NCBI GenBank assembly: GCA_036269895.1
Contig: DATBDN010000210.1
Span: 1 to 7,120 of the forward strand
Length of the DNA: 7,120 bases
Direction of reading: 5' to 3'
DNA from: DATBDN01 sp036269895
GTDB lineage: Bacteria > Actinomycetota > Thermoleophilia > Solirubrobacterales > Thermoleophilaceae
Within the stretch, counting starts at the first letter, position 1, and every line of letters starts with the position of its first letter. Positions 1 to 6,159 of the stretch are shown piece after piece. A program made the translations under genes and the position numbers. Under the pieces are notes generated by a model that was not told where the DNA came from, searched no databases, and was given only the letters and a program-made list of their open reading frames with translations.

Positions 1-956
1 AGCTTGCCAAGCGAGGCGGCAGGCCCGGGCGCTCCCGCTGCCATCGAGCTGAGTGCGCGCAGCCCGTTGAGCCGGTACACCCGCGTTCGCGCATAGAGGT
101 CGGCGAGCGTGCGGCGGACGTGTGGATCCTCCCCGAGGGGACGGCCGTCGCGCCCGCTCGCGCGGACGCTTGTGAGCAGGTCGTCGAACAGCCGCTGCAT
201 GTTGACGCGGCCAGTGGCCAGCACGACGCGCTCGTAGGAGAGCGTCGCCATCGCGATCTTCCAGCCGCCGTCGATCGGTCCGAGCACCAGCTCGTCGGGA
301 ACGAAGGCCCCGTCGAGGAACACCTCGTTGAACTCGGCCTCGCCAAGAATGTGACGTAGCGGACGGACGGTCACCCCCGCCTGATCCATGGGGAGGATGA
401 AGTAGGTGATCCCACCGTGACGAGGACCACCGGTTCGCGCGAGCAGCATGCCGTAGTCGGCGAGCTGGGCGCGGCTCGTCCACACCTTCTGGCCGCTGAT
501 CCGCCAGCCGTCTCCGTCGCGCTCCGCACGGGCGTCCAGGGCGGCGAGGTCAGATCCAGCCCCGGGCTCCGAAAACAGCTGGCACCAGATGTGATCGCCC
601 TCGAGGATGGGGCGGAGAAAGCGCTCGCGCTGAGTCTCGCTGCCGAAGTCGATGATCGTCGGCCCGGCGAGCCCCTCGCCGAGCACGTTGATTCGGTCCG
701 GTGCGCCGGAGCGATCGTACTCCTCGAGAAAGATCGCCTGCTGGACCAGCGAGGCCTCCTCGCCGCCGTAACGCCGGGGCCAGGATAGTCCTGCGTAGCC
801 GGCGGCATTGAGCTGCTTCTGGAACGGTCGCCAGTACCCGAGGCGCTCGGCGATCGTGGCCGGCTCGGGGCCGGGCAGCGCTTCGACGGCCGCCTCCAAC
901 CAGGCGCGTACGGTTGCTCGGTAAGCGGCGTCTTCGGGACTGTCGCGGAAATCCAT
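1..956 (-). CDS. Acyl-CoA dehydrogenase, FadE26-like, C-terminus beyond the left edge
   Basis: Flavin-dependent alpha,beta-dehydrogenation of an acyl-CoA. The frame reads without a stop from ATG at 956 down to base 1 (318 codons plus 2 bases), so roughly the last 60-90 residues of a usual 380-400 residue enzyme are missing. The N-terminal alpha domain includes WPRRYGGEEA (about residues 59-68). The flavin/substrate signature SEPGAGSDLA is at 129-138 and GQKVWTS at 155-161. Glu242 in LSYERVVLA sits where isovaleryl-CoA dehydrogenase and related enzymes carry the catalytic base on helix G. The layout resembles mycobacterial FadE26 (ChsE4), one chain of a heteromeric steroid side-chain dehydrogenase; that is a family resemblance recalled from memory, not a search result. 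The start is supported by GAGGAG just upstream and no nearby in-frame alternative. It diverges from the monooxygenase operon, so shared regulation is possible. The acyl substrate is unknown. Confidence 0.93.
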   Translation of the reverse strand, partial: MDFRDSPEDAAYRATVRAWLEAAVEALPGPEPATIAERLGYWRPFQKQLNAAGYAGLSWPRRYGGEEASLVQQAIFLEEYDRSGAPDRINVLGEGLAGPTIIDFGSETQRERFLRPILEGDHIWCQLFSEPGAGSDLAALDARAERDGDGWRISGQKVWTSRAQLADYGMLLARTGGPRHGGITYFILPMDQAGVTVRPLRHILGEAEFNEVFLDGAFVPDELVLGPIDGGWKIAMATLSYERVVLATGRVNMQRLFDDLLTSVRASGRDGRPLGEDPHVRRTLADLYARTRVYRLNGLRALSSMAAGAPGPAASLGK

Positions 957-960
957 CGGG

Positions 961-966
961 CTCCTC
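961..966 (-). promoter_or_regulatory. Ribosome binding site of the minus-strand acyl-CoA dehydrogenase
   Basis: The plus strand reads CTCCTC, giving GAGGAG on the minus strand with 4 bases (CCCG) before the ATG at 956. The spacing is slightly short but acceptable, and it supports this start. Confidence 0.6.
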
Positions 967-987
967 GTGGGAAGTCGTGCAAGAGCC

Positions 988-1016
988 CTTATACCGTCGC
1001 CGGAGCACGATCTCAT
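988..1016 (-). promoter_or_regulatory. Candidate sigma-70-type promoter for the minus-strand acyl-CoA dehydrogenase
   Basis: On the minus strand ATGAGA (1016-1011; 4 of 6 to TTGACA) is followed after exactly 17 bases by TATAAG (993-988; 5 of 6 to TATAAT). Transcription would begin near 981, leaving a leader of about 25 bases that contains the GAGGAG ribosome binding site. The AT-rich hexamer stands out in GC-rich surroundings. This is consensus matching only; actinobacterial promoters often have weak -35 elements. Confidence 0.28.
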
Positions 1017-1074
1017 CCCCTCCTGCCCCGGTGGGGAGAGCAAATGGGCTCGCGGGGGTGATGGATGGTCCGAC

Positions 1075-1094
1075 TGACGAGGCCATGCTTGTCA
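1075..1094. repeat. Imperfect 20-base inverted repeat, possible operator
   Basis: TGACgAGgccatgCTtGTCA has 7-base arms matching at 6 of 7 positions around a 6-base centre. It ends 27 bases before the alpha-subunit start, a position where a TetR- or GntR-type repressor could act. An imperfect repeat of this quality is expected about once by chance in a region this size when arm spacing is free, so this is only a candidate. Confidence 0.18.
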
Positions 1095-1104
1095 TCCCGC
1101 AATC

Positions 1105-1110
1105 GAGGAG
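1105..1110 (+). promoter_or_regulatory. Ribosome binding site that fixes the alpha-subunit start
   Basis: GAGGAG lies 11 bases before ATG 1122. It favours that start over the in-frame ATG at 1065, whose 19 extra residues have no counterpart in PrmA/MimA-type proteins. Confidence 0.6.
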
Positions 1111-1121
1111 AACGAACTGGC

Positions 1122-2834
1122 ATGAGCGCACCTCGCCGCCGTAGCGTCACCAAGACCCATGAGCGCATCGGACAGCTCGGCTGGGAGCCCACGCACCACC
1201 AGCCGGTCAGCAACTACCCCACCCGGTACACGTTCCCCGCCAAGGCGAAGGACCCGATGAAGCAGATCATGCGGGAGTACCTGCCGATGCAGCTCGAGAA
1301 GGACGAGCGTGTGTACGGTGGCTTCGACGCGGCTGTGCGCGCGAACATGGGCGACAAGGCCGAGCAGCGGTGGCTTGAGGTGCTGAAGCCGTTCGTGCAC
1401 ACCACGACGTACCTCGAGGGATGCGCCGGCCGGGTGATGAGCATGCTGCTCGACACCGTCCCCAACGACGAGCTGCGCAATGGCTATCACGTCCAGTTCG
1501 TGGACGAGCTGCGTCACATCGGCATGCAGCAGAGCCTCGCGCGGTGGTACTCCAAGAACGCTCCCAATCCGGCGGGTTGGGACATGGGCGCCAAGTACTA
1601 CGCCGGCAGCCCGCTGACCAGGGCCGGCTACAACATGGCGACGCACTCGATCGTCGGCGACCCCGTCTACTGCGGGATGTCGATGATGACTGTGCTGGAG
1701 ACGGCGTTCACGAACATCGCGTTTGTCGCGCTACCCGACGTCGGCGCCCGCAACGGTGACTTCACGCTGCCGACCGTCTACTCCTCCGCCCAGTCAGACG
1801 AGGCGCGCCACATCTCAAACGGGTACGCGACGCTGATGACGCTATTGCAGAAGGACTCCAACATCCCTTTGATCCAGCAGGACCTCGGGTCGTCCTGGTG
1901 GGCGAATCATGCGTTCATCGACCCGTTCGCGGGGACACTGATCGAGTACTTCTCGACCGACCGTGCCGATAAGGAGTCCTACCTGCAGAAGTGGGATCGG
2001 TGGGTCAACGACGACTACTACAAGTCCTACATCGAGCAGCTCGGCAAGCTCGGGCTGGGGATGGACGCGGGGCCGTTCGCGGCCGCGCGCGAGCGGATCG
2101 CCAGTGGGCTGATCCATCGCACGGCGATCTTCGCGTTCGCGATCTGGCCGCTGGCGTACTGGCGCTTTGACGGCCTCAACGAGCGCGACTTCGAGTGGTT
2201 CGAGGACCGCTATCCGGGCTGGTACGACGAGTACGGAATGCTGTGGGAGGGGTTCAACGCGCTCAAGGATCCGCGCGAGGAAGCGCTGTTCCTGAACGGC
2301 TTCCTGGACAACGCGTCGCCAATCTGCTGGAGCTGCATGATGCAATGCCTCGGCGACCATGATCAGCTTTACCGGGTCGTCGATGACCGTACGCGCTTCT
2401 ACTGCTCGGAGATGTGCATGCGCAACGACTTCGAGTACCCGGGGCGCTACACCGGCGATCGCCATTTCTTCGACAGGTACCACGGCTGGGACCTCGCCGA
2501 CGTCGTGCGCGACATCGGCTTCGTCAGAGAGGACGGCAAGACGCTCGTCGGCCAGCCGCACCTCGACGACGACAAGCCGATGTGGACGCTCGCCGACCTG
2601 GAGGCCTGCGGCTGCGAGGTCAAGAGCCCGAATATCAGGACCGCCGAGGCGATGGGCCTGCCGAACGGCTCCTGGCACGACCCCAGCCAGCCCGACGGCG
2701 CCGTCGTCAGCAGCGAGACCTCGTACGTGCACCGCGCCGGCTCGATCGGCGGCGAGGGCCTGGAGACGGGCGCGGCGATGCGCCCGAATGGTAACGGCCA
2801 CGGTCGGCGCAACGTCGCGGAGGTGATCCGATGA
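1122..2834 (+). CDS. Soluble diiron monooxygenase hydroxylase, alpha (large) subunit
   Basis: Catalytic subunit of a soluble bacterial multicomponent monooxygenase, which inserts one oxygen atom of O2 into a hydrocarbon or aromatic substrate in the cytoplasm. The protein is 570 residues. All six diiron ligands are present: Glu99, Glu129-x-x-His132, Glu193 and Glu227-x-x-His230. Their spacing (30, 3, 61, 34, 3) nearly equals methane monooxygenase MmoX (E114, E144, H147, E209, E243, H246). Thr197 in LETAFTN matches the active-site Thr213 of MmoX. The N-terminal WEPT, the DPMKQIM segment (44-50) and QSDEARHISNGY (224-235) look most like the propane monooxygenase subunits PrmA/MimA. A C-terminal cysteine cluster (Cys402, 405, 428, 432) forms a YHS-like module, followed by the PrmA-like DGKTLVGQPHL (471-481). 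The last 60 or so residues are Gly-rich and differ from PrmA. Substrate is not predictable; propane, phenol, ketone and alkene enzymes share this fold. It overlaps the beta gene by ATGA. Confidence 0.95.
   Translation: MSAPRRRSVTKTHERIGQLGWEPTHHQPVSNYPTRYTFPAKAKDPMKQIMREYLPMQLEKDERVYGGFDAAVRANMGDKAEQRWLEVLKPFVHTTTYLEGCAGRVMSMLLDTVPNDELRNGYHVQFVDELRHIGMQQSLARWYSKNAPNPAGWDMGAKYYAGSPLTRAGYNMATHSIVGDPVYCGMSMMTVLETAFTNIAFVALPDVGARNGDFTLPTVYSSAQSDEARHISNGYATLMTLLQKDSNIPLIQQDLGSSWWANHAFIDPFAGTLIEYFSTDRADKESYLQKWDRWVNDDYYKSYIEQLGKLGLGMDAGPFAAARERIASGLIHRTAIFAFAIWPLAYWRFDGLNERDFEWFEDRYPGWYDEYGMLWEGFNALKDPREEALFLNGFLDNASPICWSCMMQCLGDHDQLYRVVDDRTRFYCSEMCMRNDFEYPGRYTGDRHFFDRYHGWDLADVVRDIGFVREDGKTLVGQPHLDDDKPMWTLADLEACGCEVKSPNIRTAEAMGLPNGSWHDPSQPDGAVVSSETSYVHRAGSIGGEGLETGAAMRPNGNGHGRRNVAEVIR
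2819..2826 (+). promoter_or_regulatory. Strong ribosome binding site of the beta subunit
   Basis: GGAGGTGA is a full 8-base complement of the 16S rRNA 3' end, placed 4 bases before ATG 2831 and inside the end of the alpha gene. It should support near-equal alpha and beta synthesis. Confidence 0.7.
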
Positions 2835-3898
2835 GCGTTCCAGCTCCCCCCGTCAAACGGTTCGAAGATGGCTCCGGCGCGCCCGAGCCAGACGAGTCGC
2901 GCCGCGGCTTCTTTTACTTCACGCCGAAGAAGCGGCGCCCGAGCACGTACGAGGAGGTGACGATCGACACGCAGATCTCGGTCGACCGCCACTTGAAGGG
3001 AGGTTGGCTGCTCGCGTTCGAGGACGGCCGCGGGTCGCACTCGCTCGGGTCAACGGCATTGCGCGTGTCCGACTGGTTTGATTGGCGTGACCCGGGCGAG
3101 CTGTGGGAACGGCCGTTCTATCAGCAGGCCGCGCAGGCGGCACGGGAGCAGGACGCCGCGGTTGCGGCTGCGCGCTCGGAGGGGTTGTTCGCGCGGATGA
3201 GCGACGAGTGGCGCCAGTTCCTGCAGTCGAGCCTTCAGCTGCCGGCGTTCTACGAGCACGGACTGTGGCGGGCGCTGTGTGGCGCGGCGCGTCCGGCGCT
3301 GTCCGATCTGCTGACGCACGCGATCGTGCTCGAAGCCGCGATGAAGCAGCGCCAAGCGCAGGACCTCGTCGTGTACGCGATGGATCTCGAACCGGAGATC
3401 GGCGAGTGCTCCACCGAGGCGGCTCGAACGCGGTTCCTGGAAGAGGACGCCTGGCAGCCGGTCCGCGCGCTCGTCGAGCACGTGAACGCCACGCCTGACT
3501 GGGCCGAGCGGGTGATCGCGACCAATTTGTCAATTGAGCCGCTGGTCGGCTCGCTGCTACGCCGAGAGATGCTGCTGGTTCCGGCCAGCCTGAACGGCGA
3601 CCCGGTCACCCCCGTGATCATCGGCAACGCCCAGCGGGAGTGGCTGTGGTACCGCGACTGGACCTCGGAGCTGATCGACTTCTGCCTCGGTGACGGGGAG
3701 TTCGGCGCCCAGAATCGCGAGGTGCTCCGCGGCTGGGCGGCGGATTGGAACGCGCAGGCCGACGCCGCCGCCGAAGCGCTCGCGACCGAGCTGGAGCGGG
3801 TTCCCCGTTCCCGGCCGCCGGCGGAGGGGCTCGAGCAGGTCAGACGCGAACGCGATGAGTTGCAATCCGTACTCGAACCCCAGGAGGTGTCGACATGA
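2831..3898 (+). CDS. Soluble diiron monooxygenase hydroxylase, beta (small) subunit
   Basis: Non-catalytic structural subunit of the hydroxylase; it shares the ferritin-like fold of alpha but carries no diiron ligands. The protein is 355 residues, a usual size. Family marks against PrmC-type subunits are the N-terminal FFYFTPKKRRPSTYEEVTID (27-46), KQRQAQD near 172-178, and the segment ATNLSIEPLVGSLLRREM (230-247), which corresponds to the FEQLVGSLFR stretch of propane monooxygenase. Another match is GDPVTPVIIG (256-265). About 25 C-terminal residues (331-355) are charged and probably helical or coiled. It starts inside the alpha stop codon (ATGA) behind a perfect ribosome binding site and its own stop overlaps the coupling protein start, so the three subunits are expected in matched amounts. 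In propane monooxygenase operons a reductase gene lies between alpha and beta; here there is none. Confidence 0.93.
   Translation: MSVPAPPVKRFEDGSGAPEPDESRRGFFYFTPKKRRPSTYEEVTIDTQISVDRHLKGGWLLAFEDGRGSHSLGSTALRVSDWFDWRDPGELWERPFYQQAAQAAREQDAAVAAARSEGLFARMSDEWRQFLQSSLQLPAFYEHGLWRALCGAARPALSDLLTHAIVLEAAMKQRQAQDLVVYAMDLEPEIGECSTEAARTRFLEEDAWQPVRALVEHVNATPDWAERVIATNLSIEPLVGSLLRREMLLVPASLNGDPVTPVIIGNAQREWLWYRDWTSELIDFCLGDGEFGAQNREVLRGWAADWNAQADAAAEALATELERVPRSRPPAEGLEQVRRERDELQSVLEPQEVST
3882..3889 (+). promoter_or_regulatory. Strong ribosome binding site of the coupling protein
   Basis: AGGAGGTG is a near-perfect anti-16S match 5 bases before ATG 3895, within the end of the beta gene. It confirms this start. 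Confidence 0.7.
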
Positions 3899-4209
3899 GC
3901 TCGGAGGCGGAAGAGCAGGCATTCGACTACGTCGGGATCGCGCTGGGCCGAAGCGTCGAAGGGGATGCGCTGGCCGAGGCGATGGCCGCCGTCGAGGGCG
4001 TGGAGGTGGTCCCTCAGCGCACCTTCTGGGAGGTCAAAGCCCGGGAGCGACTGCGCATGGATTTCGAGGAGCTCTCCGAGGCGACTGGCCTCGACGTCGA
4101 CTCGGAACTGATCCAGGTCCTGATGACGACCTATTACGGCCGGATCATCAACACCGACGAGGCGATCATGCTGTTCCACGACCCGATCGAAGCGATGGAG
4201 TACATGTGA
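3895..4209 (+). CDS. Monooxygenase coupling/effector protein, MmoB/DmpM family
   Basis: Small cofactor-free regulatory protein (104 residues) that docks on the hydroxylase alpha subunit, tunes the diiron site and controls substrate and oxygen access. Family features are the early DYVGIALGRS (11-20) before a helix, the beta-strand pair around VVPQRTFWEVKARERLRM (38-55), and YYGRIINTDEAIMLF (80-94), which matches the GRI...D pattern near the end of PrmD/DmpM proteins. About 10 residues (DPIEAMEYM and neighbours) extend past the usual end. The position directly after the hydroxylase genes with an ATGA overlap supports the assignment independently. The stop codon shares its last base with the next start (TGATG). 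Low similarity between members of this family makes naming a subgroup unsafe. Confidence 0.9.
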   Translation: MSSEAEEQAFDYVGIALGRSVEGDALAEAMAAVEGVEVVPQRTFWEVKARERLRMDFEELSEATGLDVDSELIQVLMTTYYGRIINTDEAIMLFHDPIEAMEYM

Positions 4210-5405
4210 TGACCGAGCCGGCAGCCACGGAGGCGGCACTGAATTTCGACCTGAGCGACGATCAGGAGACGATTCGCCGCGCCGTGGCTGAGCTGGCTGC
4301 GAGCTTCGACGAGGAGTACTGGTTGGAGAAGGACTCCAAGCACGAGTTCCCGTGGGAGTTCTATAAGGCGTTCGCCGACGCCGGCTGGCTGGGCATCTGC
4401 GTGCCTGAGGAGTACGGCGGCAGCGGCCTGGGAATCCTCGAGGCCTCGTTGCTGCTCGAGGAAGTGTCGGCCTCGGGCGCCGGCATGAACGGTGCAAGCT
4501 GCATGCACATGTCGATCTTTGGCATGCATCCGGTGATCGTCCACGGCTCCGAGGAGCTCAAGTGCGAGACCCTCCCTCGGATCGTGTCCGGAGACCTGCA
4601 CGTCTGCTTCGGTGTCACGGAACCCGACGCCGGCCTCGACACGACGCGGATCACGACGTTCGCCAAGCGCACCGGCGACGGCTACGTGATCAATGGCCGC
4701 AAGGTGTGGATCTCCAAGGCGCTCGAGTCCGAGAAGGTCCTGCTGCTCACGCGCACGACCAAGCTCGAGGACTGCGCGAAGAAGACCGACGGGATGACGC
4801 TGTTCCTCACCGACCTCGACCGCGACCGGGTCGACATCCGCCCGATCCCGAAGATGGGCCGCGAGGCAGTCGACTCCAACGAACTGTTCATCGACAACCT
4901 TGAGGTGCCCGAGGAGCACCGCGTCGGCGAAGAGGGGCAGGGCTTCAAGTACCTCCTGGACGGGCTCAACCCCGAGCGGGTCCTGATCGCAGTGGAGGCG
5001 CTCGGACTCGGCCGAGCTGCGGTCCGCCGTGCCGTCGCCTATGGCAAGGAGCGCGTCGTGTTCGGCCGGCCGATCGGGATGAACCAGGGCCTGCAGTTCC
5101 CGCTTGCCGATGCCCAGATCAAGCTAGACGCCGCCACGTTGATGGTTCGCAAGGCCGCGTGGCTATACGACCGCGGCTTGCCGTGTGGACGCGAGGCGAA
5201 CGCGGCCAAATATCTTTGCGCCGAGGCCGGGTACGAGGCCGCCGACCGCGCCGTGCAGCTGCACGGCGGCATGGGCTACGCGCGCGAATATCACGTCGAG
5301 CGCTACTTCCGCGAGGCGCGCCTGCTGCGGATCGCCCCGATCAGCCAGGAGATGATCCTCAACTACGTCGGCGAGCACGTCCTCGGACTGCCGAGGTCCT
5401 ACTGA
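4209..5405 (+). CDS. Acyl-CoA dehydrogenase with helix-G catalytic glutamate
   Basis: FAD enzyme introducing a trans-2 double bond into an acyl-CoA and passing electrons to electron-transfer flavoprotein. At 398 residues it is full length. Landmarks are GWLGICVPEEYGGSG (59-73), signature GVTEPDAGLDTTR (135-147), INGRKVWIS (161-169), RVVFGRPIG (282-290), QLHGGMGYAREY (350-361) and the C-terminal REARLLRIAPISQEM (368-382). Medium-chain enzymes carry the base at Glu376, in YEGTSQ; here the aligned residue is Ala376. Glu256 in LNPERVLIA instead aligns with the Glu254 base of isovaleryl-CoA dehydrogenase, which also has Ala at the other site. This placement is typical of enzymes for branched or long/bulky acyl groups. 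The start ATG shares one base with the previous stop, with GGAG 8 bases upstream. Translation upstream in this frame is spurious. Exact substrate is unknown. Confidence 0.95.
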   Translation: MTEPAATEAALNFDLSDDQETIRRAVAELAASFDEEYWLEKDSKHEFPWEFYKAFADAGWLGICVPEEYGGSGLGILEASLLLEEVSASGAGMNGASCMHMSIFGMHPVIVHGSEELKCETLPRIVSGDLHVCFGVTEPDAGLDTTRITTFAKRTGDGYVINGRKVWISKALESEKVLLLTRTTKLEDCAKKTDGMTLFLTDLDRDRVDIRPIPKMGREAVDSNELFIDNLEVPEEHRVGEEGQGFKYLLDGLNPERVLIAVEALGLGRAAVRRAVAYGKERVVFGRPIGMNQGLQFPLADAQIKLDAATLMVRKAAWLYDRGLPCGREANAAKYLCAEAGYEAADRAVQLHGGMGYAREYHVERYFREARLLRIAPISQEMILNYVGEHVLGLPRSY

Positions 5406-6151
5406 TGCGCGGCCTGGACGGACGTGTCGCGCTCATCACGGGCGCGGGCGCCGGGATCGGCGCCGCGGTCGCAGAGCGCATGGCGGCCGAGGGCGCGACA
5501 GTTGCCGTCGTCGATCGGGACTACGAGGCAGCCAAGGCGGTGGCGGCCGCAATCGCCGGGCGTGGTGGCCGCGCAACCGGCATCGGCGCCGACGTCACCA
5601 ATGCGGCCGAGGTCGCCAATGCCGTCGAGTCCGCCGCCGGGCTCGGCGATGCCTTGCACATCGTCGTCAACAACGCCGGAATCGTCCGACCGGCGATGCT
5701 GCCCGACCTCGAGGAGGAGGCGTTCCGAGCCGTGCTCGACGTCCATCTCCTCGGCTCCTACCGCGTCCTGCGCGCAGCCCTGGCGCGTCTGCCCGACGAC
5801 GGGACTGGGAGGATCATCAACTCCACCTCGGCCGCGGGCCTGGTCGGCACGATCGGCCAGGCCAACTATGGGGCCGCCAAAGCGGGGATCGTGGGGCTGA
5901 CGAAGTCCGCGGCGCGGGAGCTGGCTCGACGCAACATCACCGTGAACGCGGTCGCTCCGCTGGCGGCGACCGCGATGACCGAAACGGTCCGCACGAATCC
6001 GAAGTTTGCCGTCAAGACGCTCGAGCGGATCCCACTCGGCCGCTTCGCCGAGCCGGAGGAGGTCGCGGGCGCGTTCGCCTTCTTGGCCTCCGACGACGCC
6101 GCCTACATCACCGGCCAGGTGCTCTGCGTCGACGGCGGAACTGTCATCTAG
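5405..6151 (+). CDS. Short-chain dehydrogenase/reductase, probably 3-hydroxyacyl-CoA dehydrogenase
   Basis: Classical SDR of 248 residues with a Rossmann fold. Cofactor loop TGAGAGIG is at 12-19; Asp37 at the end of the second strand (VVDRD) predicts NAD rather than NADP. NNAG is at 89-92 and the catalytic Ser142, Tyr155 and Lys159 (YGAAK) are present. The C-terminal ITGQVLCVDGG (235-245) is standard. The usual tetrad Asn is replaced by His114 in DVHLLGSY, as in the VHLRGSF segment of peroxisomal multifunctional enzyme type 2 (D-3-hydroxyacyl-CoA dehydrogenase). With an acyl-CoA dehydrogenase before and a thiolase after, oxidation of a 3-hydroxyacyl-CoA to the 3-ketoacyl-CoA is the best guess. 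Oxidation of an alcohol made by the monooxygenase is the main alternative. FabG-like reductases look similar. The start overlaps the preceding stop (TGATG) with GAGGT 7 bases upstream. Confidence 0.9.
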   Translation: MRGLDGRVALITGAGAGIGAAVAERMAAEGATVAVVDRDYEAAKAVAAAIAGRGGRATGIGADVTNAAEVANAVESAAGLGDALHIVVNNAGIVRPAMLPDLEEEAFRAVLDVHLLGSYRVLRAALARLPDDGTGRIINSTSAAGLVGTIGQANYGAAKAGIVGLTKSAARELARRNITVNAVAPLAATAMTETVRTNPKFAVKTLERIPLGRFAEPEEVAGAFAFLASDDAAYITGQVLCVDGGTVI

Positions 6152-6159
6152 GTGCTCCG

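Larger units (their letters stand above)
957..1121. promoter_or_regulatory. Divergent intergenic region between acyl-CoA dehydrogenase and monooxygenase operon
   Basis: This is the only non-coding gap of any size (165 bases) and must hold the promoters for both directions. For the minus strand a reasonable -35/-10 pair is visible (988-1016). For the plus strand I see no convincing pair. TATACC at 990-995 is a 4-of-6 match to a -10 with only a poor -35 around 967-973, and it would leave a leader of about 120 bases. An ATG at 1065 is in frame with the alpha subunit but adds 19 residues unlike the family and lacks its own good ribosome binding site. No tRNA, small RNA or terminator was recognised. 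Confidence 0.6.

Noticed and set aside
371..982. Minus-strand frame starting at 982 and plus-strand frame 417-788
   Set aside because: Both are alternate frames of the partial acyl-CoA dehydrogenase, whose own frame carries all the family motifs.
1025..1036. CCCC-GGT-GGGG as a hairpin or terminator
   Set aside because: Very short stem with no T-run, in a region expected to hold promoters; common in GC-rich sequence.
1089..1094. TTGTCA as a -35 element for the monooxygenase operon
   Set aside because: A -10 at the right spacing would fall at the ribosome binding site and start codon, and no TATAAT-like hexamer is there.
1065..1121. Upstream in-frame ATG extending the alpha subunit by 19 residues
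   Set aside because: The extra residues do not resemble PrmA/MimA N-termini and the GAGGAG at 1105 fits ATG 1122.
1842..2801. Long minus-strand open frame (319 codons)
   Set aside because: Antisense to the alpha subunit with no family features; a composition artefact.
3690..4208. In-frame extension upstream of the second acyl-CoA dehydrogenase
   Set aside because: It overlaps the beta and coupling genes in another frame, is Arg/Gly-rich and has no family features; the TGATG junction at 4209 is the real start.
3250..4497. Long minus-strand open frame (415 codons)
   Set aside because: Composition is Arg/Ser/Pro-rich with no recognisable domain, and it lies opposite three well-supported genes; typical of GC-rich DNA.
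5159..5404. In-frame extension upstream of the SDR
   Set aside because: It is an Arg-rich out-of-frame reading of the acyl-CoA dehydrogenase; the SDR fold begins right after ATG 5405.
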